From assembly GCA_964442075.1 (NCBI GenBank), contig CAYTWH010000004.1, forward strand, positions 75,785-139,784: a stretch of 64,000 bases of DNA. The letters run 5' to 3'. This document shows, piece by piece, positions 54,442-63,969 of the stretch. The translations under genes and the position numbers were made by a program. The stretch's first letter is position 1. Every line of letters begins with the position of its first letter. The stretch is from CAYTAU01 sp964442075. GTDB lineage: Bacteria > Bacteroidota > Bacteroidia > Bacteroidales > CAYTAU01. The notes under the pieces are model-generated. The model saw nothing but the letters and a program-made list of their open reading frames with translations. It was not told where the DNA came from and made no database searches.

Positions 54442-55980
54442 TTACCCGGCCCAACCTTCTCTGTCAAGACTTCTATACTGAATAGCCTCAGCAAGATGTT
54501 CGGGTTTAATATCTTCGCTATCTGATAAATCTGCAATAGTTCTTGAAACTTTTAAAATCCTGTCGTATGCTCTTGCCGATAAGCCAAGCTTTTCCATAGC
54601 ATTTTTCAATAATGTTTGTCCAAACTTGTCAATTTGGCAATGCTGTCTTAATAGTTTAGACGACATCTGTGCATTACTGTAAACTCCACTAATATCTTTA
54701 AATCGATTTATCTGAACATCTCGTGATTTAATAACCCTGTTTCTAACTGTTTCACTTGTTTCCGATTTTTCTTGTTCCGATAATTTATTAAATGAAACGG
54801 GAACAACTTCAATATGAATATCAATTCTATCAAGCAAAGGACCTGAAATTCTTGTAAGATATTTCTGAACAATTCCCGGACCACACATACAATCTTTATC
54901 GGGATGATTATAATAACCACAGGGGCATGGATTCATAGATGCAACAAGCATACAGCTTGCAGGATATTCAACAGAAAATTTTGCTCTTGAAATTGTTATT
55001 ACTCTATCTTCAAGTGGTTGTCGCATTACTTCGAGCACAGTTCTTTTAAATTCCGGTAGTTCATCAAGAAAAAGAACACCATTATGAGCCAGTGAAATTT
55101 CACCGGGTTGAGGAAAAGTTCCTCCGCCAACCAATGCTACATCGGAAATTGTATGGTGTGGTGAACGAAATGGACGCATTGTTATTAAGGAAGTATTTTT
55201 ATCAATTTTTCCTACAATAGAATGAATTTTAGTTGTTTCCAATGCTTCGTGCAAACTAAGCGGTGGCAAAATTGTTGGTAGTCTTTTTGCAAGCATGGTT
55301 TTTCCTGCTCCGGGAGGCCCTATCATTATAAGGTTATGTCCGCCTGCTGCAGCAATTTCCATTGCTCGTTTTACATTTTCCTGACCTTTAACATCTGCAA
55401 AATCCAGATCGGATTTATTTAAATTATAATAAAATTCTTCTCTTGTATCAATTATTGTTTTCTCAAGTTCTTTTTCGTTATTAAAAAACTCAATAACATC
55501 AATTATATTATCAATTCCGTGTATGTCCAGATCATCTACGACAGCGGCTTCGCGTGCATTTTTTGATGGAAGAATAAAGCCTTTAAAACCTTCTTTACGT
55601 GCCTGAATTGCAATTGGCAAAACTCCTTTTATTGGCTGTAAACTACCGTCTAAAGAAAGTTCACCCATTAAAACATATTTGTCTAATTTCTCGTTTTTTA
55701 TTTGTTCAGATGCGGCAAGTATACCAATAGCAAGAGGCAAGTCGTAAGCTGAACCTTCTTTGCGAATATCGGCAGGAGCCATATTTATAACTATTTTTTT
55801 CCCGGGAAATTTATATCCGTTTGTCTTTAATGCCGATTCAATTCTTTGCTGACTTTCTTTAACAGCATTATCGGGTAAGCCTACCAAAAAAAAACGAATA
55901 CCTTGTGATACATTAACCTCAATTGTTATTGTTGTTGCATCAATACCGTAAACAGCACTTCCAAATGTTTTAACAAGCAT
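54442..55980 (-). CDS. comM: YifB/ComM family Mg-chelatase-like AAA+ ATPase
   Basis: 512 residues. N-terminal Lon-like fold (VSQGIRFFLVGLPDNAVKESQQRI, DLPLAIGILAAS), Mg-chelatase AAA core with Walker A MIGPPGAGKTMLAKRLPTILPPL near residue 220, RPFRSPHHTISDVALVGGG, Walker B with GVLFLDELPEF, and the zinc-finger-like ASMNPCPCGYYNHPDKDCMCGP. C-terminal helical domain has LGLSARAYDRILKVSRTIADL. ComM is a hexameric helicase promoting branch migration during natural transformation in Vibrio; the Bacteroidota role is presumed similar but unproven. Confidence 0.95.
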   Translation of the reverse strand: MLVKTFGSAVYGIDATTITIEVNVSQGIRFFLVGLPDNAVKESQQRIESALKTNGYKFPGKKIVINMAPADIRKEGSAYDLPLAIGILAASEQIKNEKLDKYVLMGELSLDGSLQPIKGVLPIAIQARKEGFKGFILPSKNAREAAVVDDLDIHGIDNIIDVIEFFNNEKELEKTIIDTREEFYYNLNKSDLDFADVKGQENVKRAMEIAAAGGHNLIMIGPPGAGKTMLAKRLPTILPPLSLHEALETTKIHSIVGKIDKNTSLITMRPFRSPHHTISDVALVGGGTFPQPGEISLAHNGVLFLDELPEFKRTVLEVMRQPLEDRVITISRAKFSVEYPASCMLVASMNPCPCGYYNHPDKDCMCGPGIVQKYLTRISGPLLDRIDIHIEVVPVSFNKLSEQEKSETSETVRNRVIKSRDVQINRFKDISGVYSNAQMSSKLLRQHCQIDKFGQTLLKNAMEKLGLSARAYDRILKVSRTIADLSDSEDIKPEHLAEAIQYRSLDREGWAG

Positions 55981-56127
55981 TTTTTGTTAGCTTTTAATAG
56001 GCTTCAAATGTAATAAAAGAGAATTGATATTTGAAAAAAATATATAATTTAACTTTTGAATACTTAAAAAAAGATTCCAATTTTAAAGATAACTAAATAG
56101 GTCACTTCTATGAGCTTGTTAAAATCC

Positions 56128-56189
56128 ATTAGTTGCCACGTCCTTTAGGTGGACAAAAAACATTAACAAAGAAGGACGTGGCAACTAAT
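56128..56189. repeat. 18-bp perfect inverted repeat
   Basis: attagttgccacgtcctt at 56128-56145 pairs with aaggacgtggcaactaat at 56172-56189 around a 26-nt loop. It has no T-run, so it is not a normal terminator. Its GC content is higher than the flanks. Only one copy was seen in the window. Confidence 0.75.
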
Positions 56190-56274
56190 TCTACACAATG
56201 TGCCGATTTTTTTATATCAAACTCAGATTTTTAAATACTTTAAAAACCATAATGCCGTTTAATCAAAACATTCA

Positions 56275-56305
56275 TTGTGTAAAATGATTAAATATTATAG
56301 CTTTG
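56275..56305 (+). promoter_or_regulatory. candidate promoter before the outer-membrane protein/waaA run
   Basis: ATTG at 56275-56278, 19 bases, then TAGCTTTG at 56298-56305, an exact -7 match. ATG at 56322. Confidence 0.5.
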
Positions 56306-56321
56306 TAAAATAAATTATCCT

Positions 56322-57089
56322 ATGCTTTTTAAAAGTAAAATATTATCTGCTATTCTGCTGATTTTGATTGTCTATAGATCTTTTTCTCAAGAGGTGGCAG
56401 ACAGTTCTGTTTTTGCAACAATGTTTTCTGCATCATATATGTATCAAATACCTGACGGAGACCTTGCAACTCGTTTTGGTGCAAATTCAAATATTGGGGG
56501 TAGTTTTATGGTGAAATTCAAATCTAATATAATTTTAGGTGTAGAATGGAACTCATTTTTTGGCAATAAACTTAAAGAAGAGGTTACTTCAATTTTTGAT
56601 GCCATAAAAACATCTACCGGCGATATAATTGACCAGAATGGTGAATATGCTACTATATTATTATCAGAAAGAGGCTTTTTTACAGGAGTAAAAGTAGGTA
56701 AAATATTTCCTGTTTTGTTTGGTGTAAATAATAATTCAGGCTTGTTTATAAGCGGTAGCCTTGGATTATTACAACACAAAATAAGAATAGAAAACGATGG
56801 TAATCGTGCTCCGCAAATATTAAATGATTTTAAAAAAGGATATGATAAACTTACAAATGGTTTGGCTGTAAGTGAATTTATTGGATATATGTATATTGGG
56901 GAGTCCCAAATACTTAACTTTTATGCAGGATTTGAATTTTATCAGGCATGGACACAATCGAGAAGAGATTTTGATTTTGGCACAATGCAAGTTGATACTC
57001 AAAAGAGATTAGATATGTTGCATTCCTTTAAAATTGGATGGGTTATTCCTCTTTATAAAAGATTACCTGATAAATATTATTATTTTTGA
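56322..57089 (+). CDS. hypothetical outer-membrane protein
   Basis: 255 residues. Signal peptide (MLFKSKILSAILLILIVYRSFSQ). Amphipathic strands typical of a barrel follow: NIGGSFMVKFKSNIILGVEWNSFFGNKL, GFFTGVKVGKIFPVLF, GLFISGSLGLLQHKIRIEN, and FLGYMYIGESQILNFYAGFEFYQAW. No motif known to me. It lies 10 bp before waaA and is likely in the same transcript; homologues next to waaA are a recurring arrangement, though I cannot confirm that here. Confidence 0.6.
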   Translation: MLFKSKILSAILLILIVYRSFSQEVADSSVFATMFSASYMYQIPDGDLATRFGANSNIGGSFMVKFKSNIILGVEWNSFFGNKLKEEVTSIFDAIKTSTGDIIDQNGEYATILLSERGFFTGVKVGKIFPVLFGVNNNSGLFISGSLGLLQHKIRIENDGNRAPQILNDFKKGYDKLTNGLAVSEFIGYMYIGESQILNFYAGFEFYQAWTQSRRDFDFGTMQVDTQKRLDMLHSFKIGWVIPLYKRLPDKYYYF

Positions 57090-57099
57090 TTAACCCTAT

Positions 57100-58332
57100 A
57101 TGCCATTTTTATACAACATAAGTATCTCATTTTATTATTTTATTATTTTAACAGCTTCTGTTTTTAATAGTAAAGCAAAGCTTTGGATAAAGGGCAGAAA
57201 AAATATTTTCCGGCAAATAAGTCAAAAAATTAACAATGCAGATAATGTTGCATGGTTTCATTGTGCTTCGCTGGGTGAGTTTGAGCAGGGTAGACCTGTA
57301 ATTGAAAAGTTTAAAGAAAAACACCCTGAATTAAAAATACTAATTACTTTCTTTTCTCCATCAGGTTATGAAATTAGAAAAAATTATGATAAAGCCGATT
57401 ATGTATTTTATCTGCCTATTGACACAAAAAGAAATGCTAAAAGGTTTATTGCAATTGTAAAACCGAAAATTGCTTTTTTTATTAAATACGAATTTTGGTA
57501 TAATTATCTAACCCAGTTAGATAAAAACAATATCCCATCTGTTGTTTTTTCTTCTGTTTTCAGAAAAGATCAGATATTTTTTAAATGGTACGGCAAATGG
57601 TACAGAAATATCTTAAACAGTTTTAATTACATTTTTGTTCAGGATAAAAAATCTTTAGAGCTATTAAATTCATATAATATTAATAATGTTTCGGTAGCAG
57701 GTGATACACGTTTTGACAGAGTTGTTGATATTGCCGAAAACTCAACACCAATAAAGGAAATTGAGAGTTTTAAAAACAACAAACTAATTTTAATTGGTGG
57801 AAGCACATGGGAAAAAGACGAAGAATTGTTAATCCAATATTTCAATACTACAAACCACGATATAAAATTAATTATTGCTCCTCACGAAATTGATAAAAAG
57901 CATATTGATAAAATAAAAACTATGCTTTACAGAAAGCATATTTGTTTGTCGGAAACTAATAATGAAAACATAAAAAATGCTGATTGTCTTATAATTGATA
58001 GTATTGGAAAACTATCTTCTATTTACAAATACTGCGAAATAGCATATATTGGCGGAGGCTTTGGCAAAGGAATACACAATATTCTTGAAGCCGCTGTTTT
58101 TGGTATGCCTGTTGTATTTGGACCTAATTATCAAAAATTTAACGAAGCTGTAAATATGATCAATATTAAGGGAGCTACTTCTATCAGCACTTATGGCGAA
58201 CTTGTCAAACAGCTTGATAATTTGATAAATAATGAAGATGTTTTAAAAGAGTCAGCAGGTATTTCTTATGACTATGTAAAACAAAATAGTGGTGCTGTGA
58301 ATAAAATACTTGAAGAAGCGGGAAATGTGTAA
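57100..58332 (+). CDS. waaA: 3-deoxy-D-manno-octulosonic acid (Kdo) transferase
   Basis: 410 residues. Glycosyltransferase family 30. N-terminal membrane segment (ISISFYYFIILTASVF), then the GT30 signature WFHCASLGEFEQGRPVI, with the catalytic Glu near residue 60. Also seen: ILITFFSPSGYEIRKNY, VFYLPIDTKRNAKRFI, FFIKYEFWYNYL, and the C-terminal donor-binding GGGFGKGIHNILEAAVFGMPVVFGPNYQKFNEA. Transfers Kdo from CMP-Kdo to lipid IVA precursor in LPS synthesis at the inner membrane. Second gene after the outer-membrane protein. Confidence 0.95.
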   Translation: MPFLYNISISFYYFIILTASVFNSKAKLWIKGRKNIFRQISQKINNADNVAWFHCASLGEFEQGRPVIEKFKEKHPELKILITFFSPSGYEIRKNYDKADYVFYLPIDTKRNAKRFIAIVKPKIAFFIKYEFWYNYLTQLDKNNIPSVVFSSVFRKDQIFFKWYGKWYRNILNSFNYIFVQDKKSLELLNSYNINNVSVAGDTRFDRVVDIAENSTPIKEIESFKNNKLILIGGSTWEKDEELLIQYFNTTNHDIKLIIAPHEIDKKHIDKIKTMLYRKHICLSETNNENIKNADCLIIDSIGKLSSIYKYCEIAYIGGGFGKGIHNILEAAVFGMPVVFGPNYQKFNEAVNMINIKGATSISTYGELVKQLDNLINNEDVLKESAGISYDYVKQNSGAVNKILEEAGNV

Positions 58333-58382
58333 GTCAAAAGTTTCTTTAAAGGCAATGGACGGACTAATTAAAATATAAACTT

Positions 58383-61217
58383 ATGAAACAAATTACTCTA
58401 TCAATTTTATTTTTGCTGTTTTTCTTTTGTCTACTTAATGCTCAGGACATTAAAACAGATTACGATATTGAAGAACAAGGATATTTTAATAATCCGCAAA
58501 TTACAAATGCAGGAATTGTTGTTACCGATAATTATTCATCGGCCTTATATCTAATAAGTAATGGTAATTTAGAAAAACTTATTTCTGCTCCAGGAGTTGG
58601 TCGCTATTTTACCATTTCTCCCGATAAAAATCTTATAGGTTTTAAGATTATTGAAAAAGGCAAGCAAACACCTGCAATTTATGATCTTAACACAGGTAAA
58701 ATTAAAAACATACATAAATCTGTTAATCAATGCGGACAGCTTAGTTTTTCTAATAATGGAGATATTATATTTACAATTGGTAATGAATTAATTATTAAGA
58801 ATCCAAATAAAAAAACAAGTAAAATTGATCTAAAAACATATTCAAATATTGTTTCAATTTCTCCTGACGGGAAATATATTGCTTACAATAATAAAGCAGA
58901 CAGAATTGTAATTCTTGAGCTTTCAAATGGTATAAAAACAATTATTTCGGAAAAAGATAAAATGTCTGCTTATCCTAAATGGTCGCCCGATAGTAAAAAA
59001 CTAATGTATCAATCCGAGAATTTATTTGTTTGGGATTTGGTAAATAGTAAACTTAAAATGCTTGACAAAGCTCTTGCGCCCAAATGGCATCCTGATTCTA
59101 AACATATAATTTATCATAAAACAAAAATTACAAAACAAAAATTAATTGATGCCAATATTTTTATTACCGATTTAAATGGAAATATTATCAATATAACAAA
59201 TACAGAAAATGAAATTGAGATGCAGCCTAATTTTATTGATAAAAACAAAATTCTATATCACAATTATGATAAGCGGGAAATTGTAAAATTAAATATTAAC
59301 AATAAATCAAGAGAAGTATTATACAAACATGAAGGTAGTTTTTCTATCAATTATTTTAATATTGAAAAATCAACAAAAGCAGAAGTTAGAATTCCAGGAT
59401 TAGCACCTTATGTGCATCAGGTTTATGATACACCCAACTGGCATTATGGTTATGGTTCTTGCGCTCCAACTACCAGTATAATGGCAATTGCATATTACAA
59501 TTTATTACCAAAATGGCCTGAAGAAGTAAGCAGTCCTTATTCACACACAAGCGATTATGGCTCTTATGTTGCCGATAAATATACTCTTAACGAAATTTAT
59601 TATGATACACCCGATGTAACAGGTGGCGGAGAAACAGCCTGGGGTGGCTACGGTTATATGTGGGGCAATGGCTCACCAAATTCATACATGAGGCAATATC
59701 ATGAAAATCATTACTTAACTTCAAATCAACTATGGAACAGTTCGTGTACATTTTCATACACAACTGCCGAAATTGATACCGGTTACCCACATCCATTATG
59801 TGTTATGCTTACAGCCTCAGGGCATTTAATTTTAACAATTGGCTATGTTGTTGGACAGCATACTTTGATATTTAACGACCCTTATGGAAACAAAAATACT
59901 AGTGGTTGGCCAAGCTATGACGGAGTAGATTCATATTACGATTGGCCCGGTTATAATCACGGATATCAAAATTTAGATTATAATGGTACTTATGGAGGTA
60001 TTGCATGGTCAGTTAAATCAAGGGGACAGGAGGTACTTTATAATGACACTTTAATTGATGATGTTTTTTACAATCATGGTTTTAACATGAATAATAGCCT
60101 TAATACTTCTCATATGAAGTATTTTCATGATGTTAATACAGGATATAACAATCACTTATGGTATACTATTACAATGGCTACCTTAAGTGATATATGTTGG
60201 GTTACGTGGGTGCCAAATTTGGCAAATGCAGGTAAGTATGAAGTTTCAGCATATATTCCTTCAACAAATGCCGATGCAACAGGAGCAATATATCATATAC
60301 GCCATGCATACGGCGATTCTATTGTTGTTGTTGACCAAAGTGCTTATTCTGATGAATGGGTTTCTTTGGGATCTTTTAATTTTGATGCAGGACAAAGTTC
60401 AAATGTTTATTTGGGCGATTCTACAGGACTTGACGGACAACAAATAGTTTTTGATGCAGTAAAATGGTCGTATTTACCAATTCCAACAATTAACTATAAT
60501 GCTGATATAACCAGTATTTGCGAGGGAAATTCTGTTCAATATATTAATTCAACTCAAAATGCAATAAGTTATCAGTGGTATTTTGAGGGAGGAACACCTT
60601 CAACAAGTAGCATGGAAAATCCCATTGTACAATACGATAGCTCCGGTATTTATTCTGTTACATTAATTGCTGTTGGAACAGGTGGAAACGATACATTAGA
60701 GTATGTAAATTATATTACAGTAAATTCATATCCTGTTGCAGATTTTAATGCAATTGATACAGTGCTTTATTTGCCAAGTGCAATAGCAATTTTTAGCAAC
60801 ACATCGCAAGAATCAAATTCTTATACATGGAATTTTGGTAATGGAAATACTTCATCGGATGTAAACCCGTACAATATTTATAATACTGCCAGTTTTTATA
60901 CAGTTTCACTGATAGCAGAAAATGGCTTGTGTGATAATGACACTTTGGTTTTAATAGATTATATTCATGTGTATAATGGAGTGGGTATTGATGAGATAAG
61001 TCAATTGGGTATTGAAATATATCCAAATCCGTCAAGTGGAAAAATAAAAGTACAGGCAGAGGGAATAGAGAGAATAGAAATTATGGATATACAGGGAAAA
61101 CAAATATATACTGGCAAAGAAAACGAAGTAGACTTAAGTACACAGCCAAAAGGTATCTACATTATAAAAGTAACAAACAATAAAGGTGTTGCGGTAGAGA
61201 AAATTGTTTTGGAATAG
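58383..61217 (+). CDS. multidomain T9SS type-A protein: beta-propeller, C39-like cysteine peptidase, golvesin-like and PKD domains
   Basis: 944 residues. Signal peptide at 1-20. About 30-310: WD40/TolB-like repeats (ISPDKNLIGFKI, ISPDGKYIAYNNK, WSPDSKKLMYQSE, WHPDSKHIIYHK). About 340-545: C39_2-type papain-like peptidase with Cys in YGSCAPTTSIMAIAYYN near residue 360, His in GHLILTIGYV near 480 and FNDPYGNK near 498. About 550-700: golvesin-like beta-sandwich (YEVSAYIPSTNADATGAIYH, AVKWSYLP). About 705-865: two PKD domains (WYFEGGTPSTS, WNFGNGNTSSD). About 870-944: type-A sorting domain (IEIYPNPSSGKIKVQ, GIYIIKVTNNKG). The protein is probably a cell-surface hydrolase or binding protein. Peptidase activity is inferred from motif order; substrate unknown. 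Confidence 0.85.
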   Translation: MKQITLSILFLLFFFCLLNAQDIKTDYDIEEQGYFNNPQITNAGIVVTDNYSSALYLISNGNLEKLISAPGVGRYFTISPDKNLIGFKIIEKGKQTPAIYDLNTGKIKNIHKSVNQCGQLSFSNNGDIIFTIGNELIIKNPNKKTSKIDLKTYSNIVSISPDGKYIAYNNKADRIVILELSNGIKTIISEKDKMSAYPKWSPDSKKLMYQSENLFVWDLVNSKLKMLDKALAPKWHPDSKHIIYHKTKITKQKLIDANIFITDLNGNIINITNTENEIEMQPNFIDKNKILYHNYDKREIVKLNINNKSREVLYKHEGSFSINYFNIEKSTKAEVRIPGLAPYVHQVYDTPNWHYGYGSCAPTTSIMAIAYYNLLPKWPEEVSSPYSHTSDYGSYVADKYTLNEIYYDTPDVTGGGETAWGGYGYMWGNGSPNSYMRQYHENHYLTSNQLWNSSCTFSYTTAEIDTGYPHPLCVMLTASGHLILTIGYVVGQHTLIFNDPYGNKNTSGWPSYDGVDSYYDWPGYNHGYQNLDYNGTYGGIAWSVKSRGQEVLYNDTLIDDVFYNHGFNMNNSLNTSHMKYFHDVNTGYNNHLWYTITMATLSDICWVTWVPNLANAGKYEVSAYIPSTNADATGAIYHIRHAYGDSIVVVDQSAYSDEWVSLGSFNFDAGQSSNVYLGDSTGLDGQQIVFDAVKWSYLPIPTINYNADITSICEGNSVQYINSTQNAISYQWYFEGGTPSTSSMENPIVQYDSSGIYSVTLIAVGTGGNDTLEYVNYITVNSYPVADFNAIDTVLYLPSAIAIFSNTSQESNSYTWNFGNGNTSSDVNPYNIYNTASFYTVSLIAENGLCDNDTLVLIDYIHVYNGVGIDEISQLGIEIYPNPSSGKIKVQAEGIERIEIMDIQGKQIYTGKENEVDLSTQPKGIYIIKVTNNKGVAVEKIVLE

Positions 61218-61221
61218 ATAT

Positions 61222-63616
61222 TTAATAATCCCATTTATCAGTAAAGGTATTGTAAAAACTTAATCCGAATTTAATTGTGAAATCGGCTTTATTTAATGAA
61301 TTATCAGCTGTTACGGCATAAACACTAAGACGAAAAAGTTGTTTTTTAATTCTAAATATTTTCTCAACTCCTGCATACATTTCTACATGAGCAAAATCCT
61401 GATCATTTATAATTAAAGCTCCTGCACCTCCTGCTAATGATAATTTAAGACGATTGAATACCGGAATTTTGTTTAATATACTTCCTTCAAAATGATGAAG
61501 ATAATTAGCCCTGAAAAATTCATTTCTTGTATTTAATGTTGGTCCTAATAATTGAAATGACCTTATTGGATCAGAAAAGAAAAACCTGTCTGANNNNNNN
61601 NNNNNNNNNNNNNNNNNNNNNNNNNNNNNNNNNNNNNNNNNNNNNNNNNNNNNNNNNNNNNNNNNNNNNNNNNNNNNNNNNNNNNNNNNNNNNTTGTTTA
61701 TACCTGTATTTCAATTCCAGTTTAACTTCGGCTTTTTTGTATGGCTCAAATTCGTCTGGAGTATTCAGTTCTCCAAAAATCAATTCAGACCAATCAGATA
61801 ATTGCAAATCGTATATTGGGTCTTTAAATGAATATTCAAATGTAAGTTCTCCAAATAAACCATTTGTTATCTCCATTCTTTGAGCAATGCTAAAATCTTT
61901 AGTTCTTACATAATTGCTTCTACTAAAGGTTTGCTCAATAGATGCATAATTATTTATTTGGTCATAATAATCACCAATAGTAATAAATGTTCTAACAAAT
62001 TTTAAAGGGATATATGTCAATCCTATTCCCAATTTTCCTTTAATATCTTCATTCCTAAACCCATAATCAATAAAGCCTTTTGTTTCCAATAACATTTTGT
62101 TTTTAAATTCTTTGTTGATATAAGCGGGGAGCTTATGTCTATATCCACCAATTCCAAATGGATTAACTTGTTCAATAATTCCACTTACATAATATTCTAT
62201 GCCTGTTTTTCTGTATCTATGTCCAATTCCTTTTAACCAAAACCAGCCGTCAATACGATTAAAACTGGAATCAATTTTTTCATAATATTCATCACTTGTA
62301 TAATAAGTTTTTATACTATCTGTTTTATGAATGAATTCTAATTCTTTTTCTTTGAGCATTATAGGTCTGGTATCATTCCAAAAAGTTGAATCTTTATCAA
62401 ATGCATTAACATCAAAAATTTTAACTTCATTGTTAAAAAATTTAGGAGGAAAATCAGTATTTATTTTATAATCCGAATGATCTACTCTGGTGTTTCCTAA
62501 AATATTATGTTTCCCGTCTTTAATTGTATAGGATATTTCTCTTCTAACAGGCATATAATATTTATTATCTATAAATTCATAGTTTTGAATTATTTTAAAA
62601 TCCTTACAAAACTGAATTGCAGCTTTATTTACCGATAAGTCAACCGATACAAGAGCCCAGGTACTGTCTTCAATATATATTGCCCCGGAAAACAATGCCT
62701 CTGTTTTATACAATGGTTTAACATCAATTTTATTAATCTTTTTACCATTTTCGTAAAAAGAACCTGCAAATCGATATGAGTAATTTAAAGAAGACCCTGT
62801 TGCTATTGGAGATTGAAAAGGTTGTTGACTTATTGCTGAAAATACAATTAGATTTTTATAAAAATTAAAGTCAGCCGATGCAACATCATTATACAGAATA
62901 TAGGGATTATCTTCAAACTTTGTTTCCGGAATAATATTTTCTTCTCCAAATTCAAGCATTATACTAACTGACTTACCTCCTTCTCCTTTTACCTCAGCAT
63001 AATCGTGATGAGCTTTTATAATTTCTTTATATTTAGACGGCTTGCTAAAATTTGTTTCCGAAAATGATTCAATCATATTCAGCCTCTCTTTTTTAAAATG
63101 CTGACTTATATCTTTTGCTTTTTTTGTAGAATCCTTTTTAATAGAATCATTTTTTTCAGGTTTAATTAACTCTTTCTCTATAGAGGTCTTTAGGTATGTA
63201 ATACATTTATAATTATCAACGGCATCCAAATATTTTTTTCGGTTCTCTCTCACCTTTTGCATAATCATTTTTGCCCTATCTTTTTTATCGGCAACTATTT
63301 CAACCTCATTTATCATTCCCAGACTTCTTTTTAAAACCACATCTAAAACCAATGGTTTGTTGTATGTAATATTTATTTCTTTTTCAAGTGTTTCATACCC
63401 AATAAAACTAAAAACCAGAGTGTATTTACCAGGCTTTACTTCCAAAAAATATTTTCCATTAATATTTGCAGCTGTTCCGTATGTGGAATTTTTTATATAA
63501 ACGCTTGAAAATGGAAGTGCCTCATTGTTTTCATCCCTCACAACTCCCTTAACATATGAAGAAAAAGCATCTACAGTAATAAAAGTTAAGATTATTAATA
63601 TAAGTATTCTATTCAT
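61222..63616 (-). CDS. DUF5686 family outer-membrane protein with CarboxypepD_reg-like domain (interrupted by assembly gap)
   Basis: The 641 codons before the gap (63616 to 61694) hold a signal peptide, a carboxypeptidase-regulatory-like domain (VKGVVRDENNEALPFSSVYI, about 22-100), MQKVRENRKKYLDAVDNY and the DUF5686 barrel region. The frame then enters 100 N. Beyond it, 61593-61222 reads on in 124 codons without a stop, from SDRFFFSDPIRS to NTFTDKWDY and a TAA at 61222-61224, which is a typical DUF5686 ending. Both parts are whole codons, so 100 is not the true gap length; a multiple of three is missing. The gene is most likely intact in the cell. Function of the family is unknown; it is an outer-membrane barrel of Bacteroidota. 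The stop lies 4 bp from the convergent T9SS gene. Confidence 0.85.
61594..61693. other. assembly gap (100 N)
   Basis: Exactly 100 N. Unlike the other gap the flanks share no overlap, so real sequence of the DUF5686 barrel is missing. Confidence 0.95.
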
Positions 63617-63717
63617 TCAATAAAATATAGTTTACTAAATATTTATGCCCTGTACACTTGGCGCAAGCTTATAATCATAAAATTTACAGGGCAAACGCCT
63701 TATAATGCATTGCCTTC

Positions 63718-63756
63718 TAATTTCTCCCATTTAGGGAGGCTAGGAGGGGCTTTTAC
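63718..63756 (+). repeat. 39-bp dispersed element, copy 2
   Basis: 34 of 39 positions match 47581-47619. Contains the pairing halves ctccc and gggag around catttag-like bases. It lies in the predicted leader of the DUF5686 gene, in reverse orientation to that gene. Confidence 0.65.
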
Positions 63757-63767
63757 ATTTAGACGCA

Positions 63768-63775
63768 CAAATATA
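63768..63775 (-). promoter_or_regulatory. -7 box of the DUF5686 gene
   Basis: Minus strand TATATTTG matches TAnnTTTG exactly. Transcription from here would give a leader of about 145 nt containing the repeat element. Confidence 0.4.
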
Positions 63776-63853
63776 AATTTTGTTACTTAACATTTAATAA
63801 ATAAATTAGTTAATAAAACTTAAAACATTTAGGCTTATAAGCTCTTATCTTGT

Positions 63854-63969
63854 ACACTTTCGTGATATACTTATGAAATGACTAAAGTTATTTTAAAAAA
63901 CCCGCTTAGCTGTTCTAAACAGCTTAGCGGATATCCAGTTGTTATACACTTACACACTTTAGTGATATA
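63854..63969 (+). repeat. 16-bp direct repeat flanking the terminator
   Basis: acactttcgtgatata at 63854-63869 and acactttagtgatata at 63954-63969 differ at one base and are exactly 100 bp apart. Confidence 0.5.
63895..63930 (-). terminator. rho-independent terminator for a gene beyond the right edge
   Basis: Plus strand ccgcttagctgtt (63902-63914) and aacagcttagcgg (63918-63930) form a 13-bp stem with one mismatch and a 3-nt loop. Read on the minus strand it is followed by GTTTTTT. It therefore ends a minus-strand transcript that comes from beyond base 64000. Confidence 0.75.

Larger units (their letters stand above)
55981..56321. other. divergent intergenic region with long inverted repeat
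   Basis: 341 bp with no gene. It contains the 18-bp inverted repeat described separately and, at its right end, the promoter of the outer-membrane protein gene. The comM promoter should lie in the left part. Confidence 0.6.
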
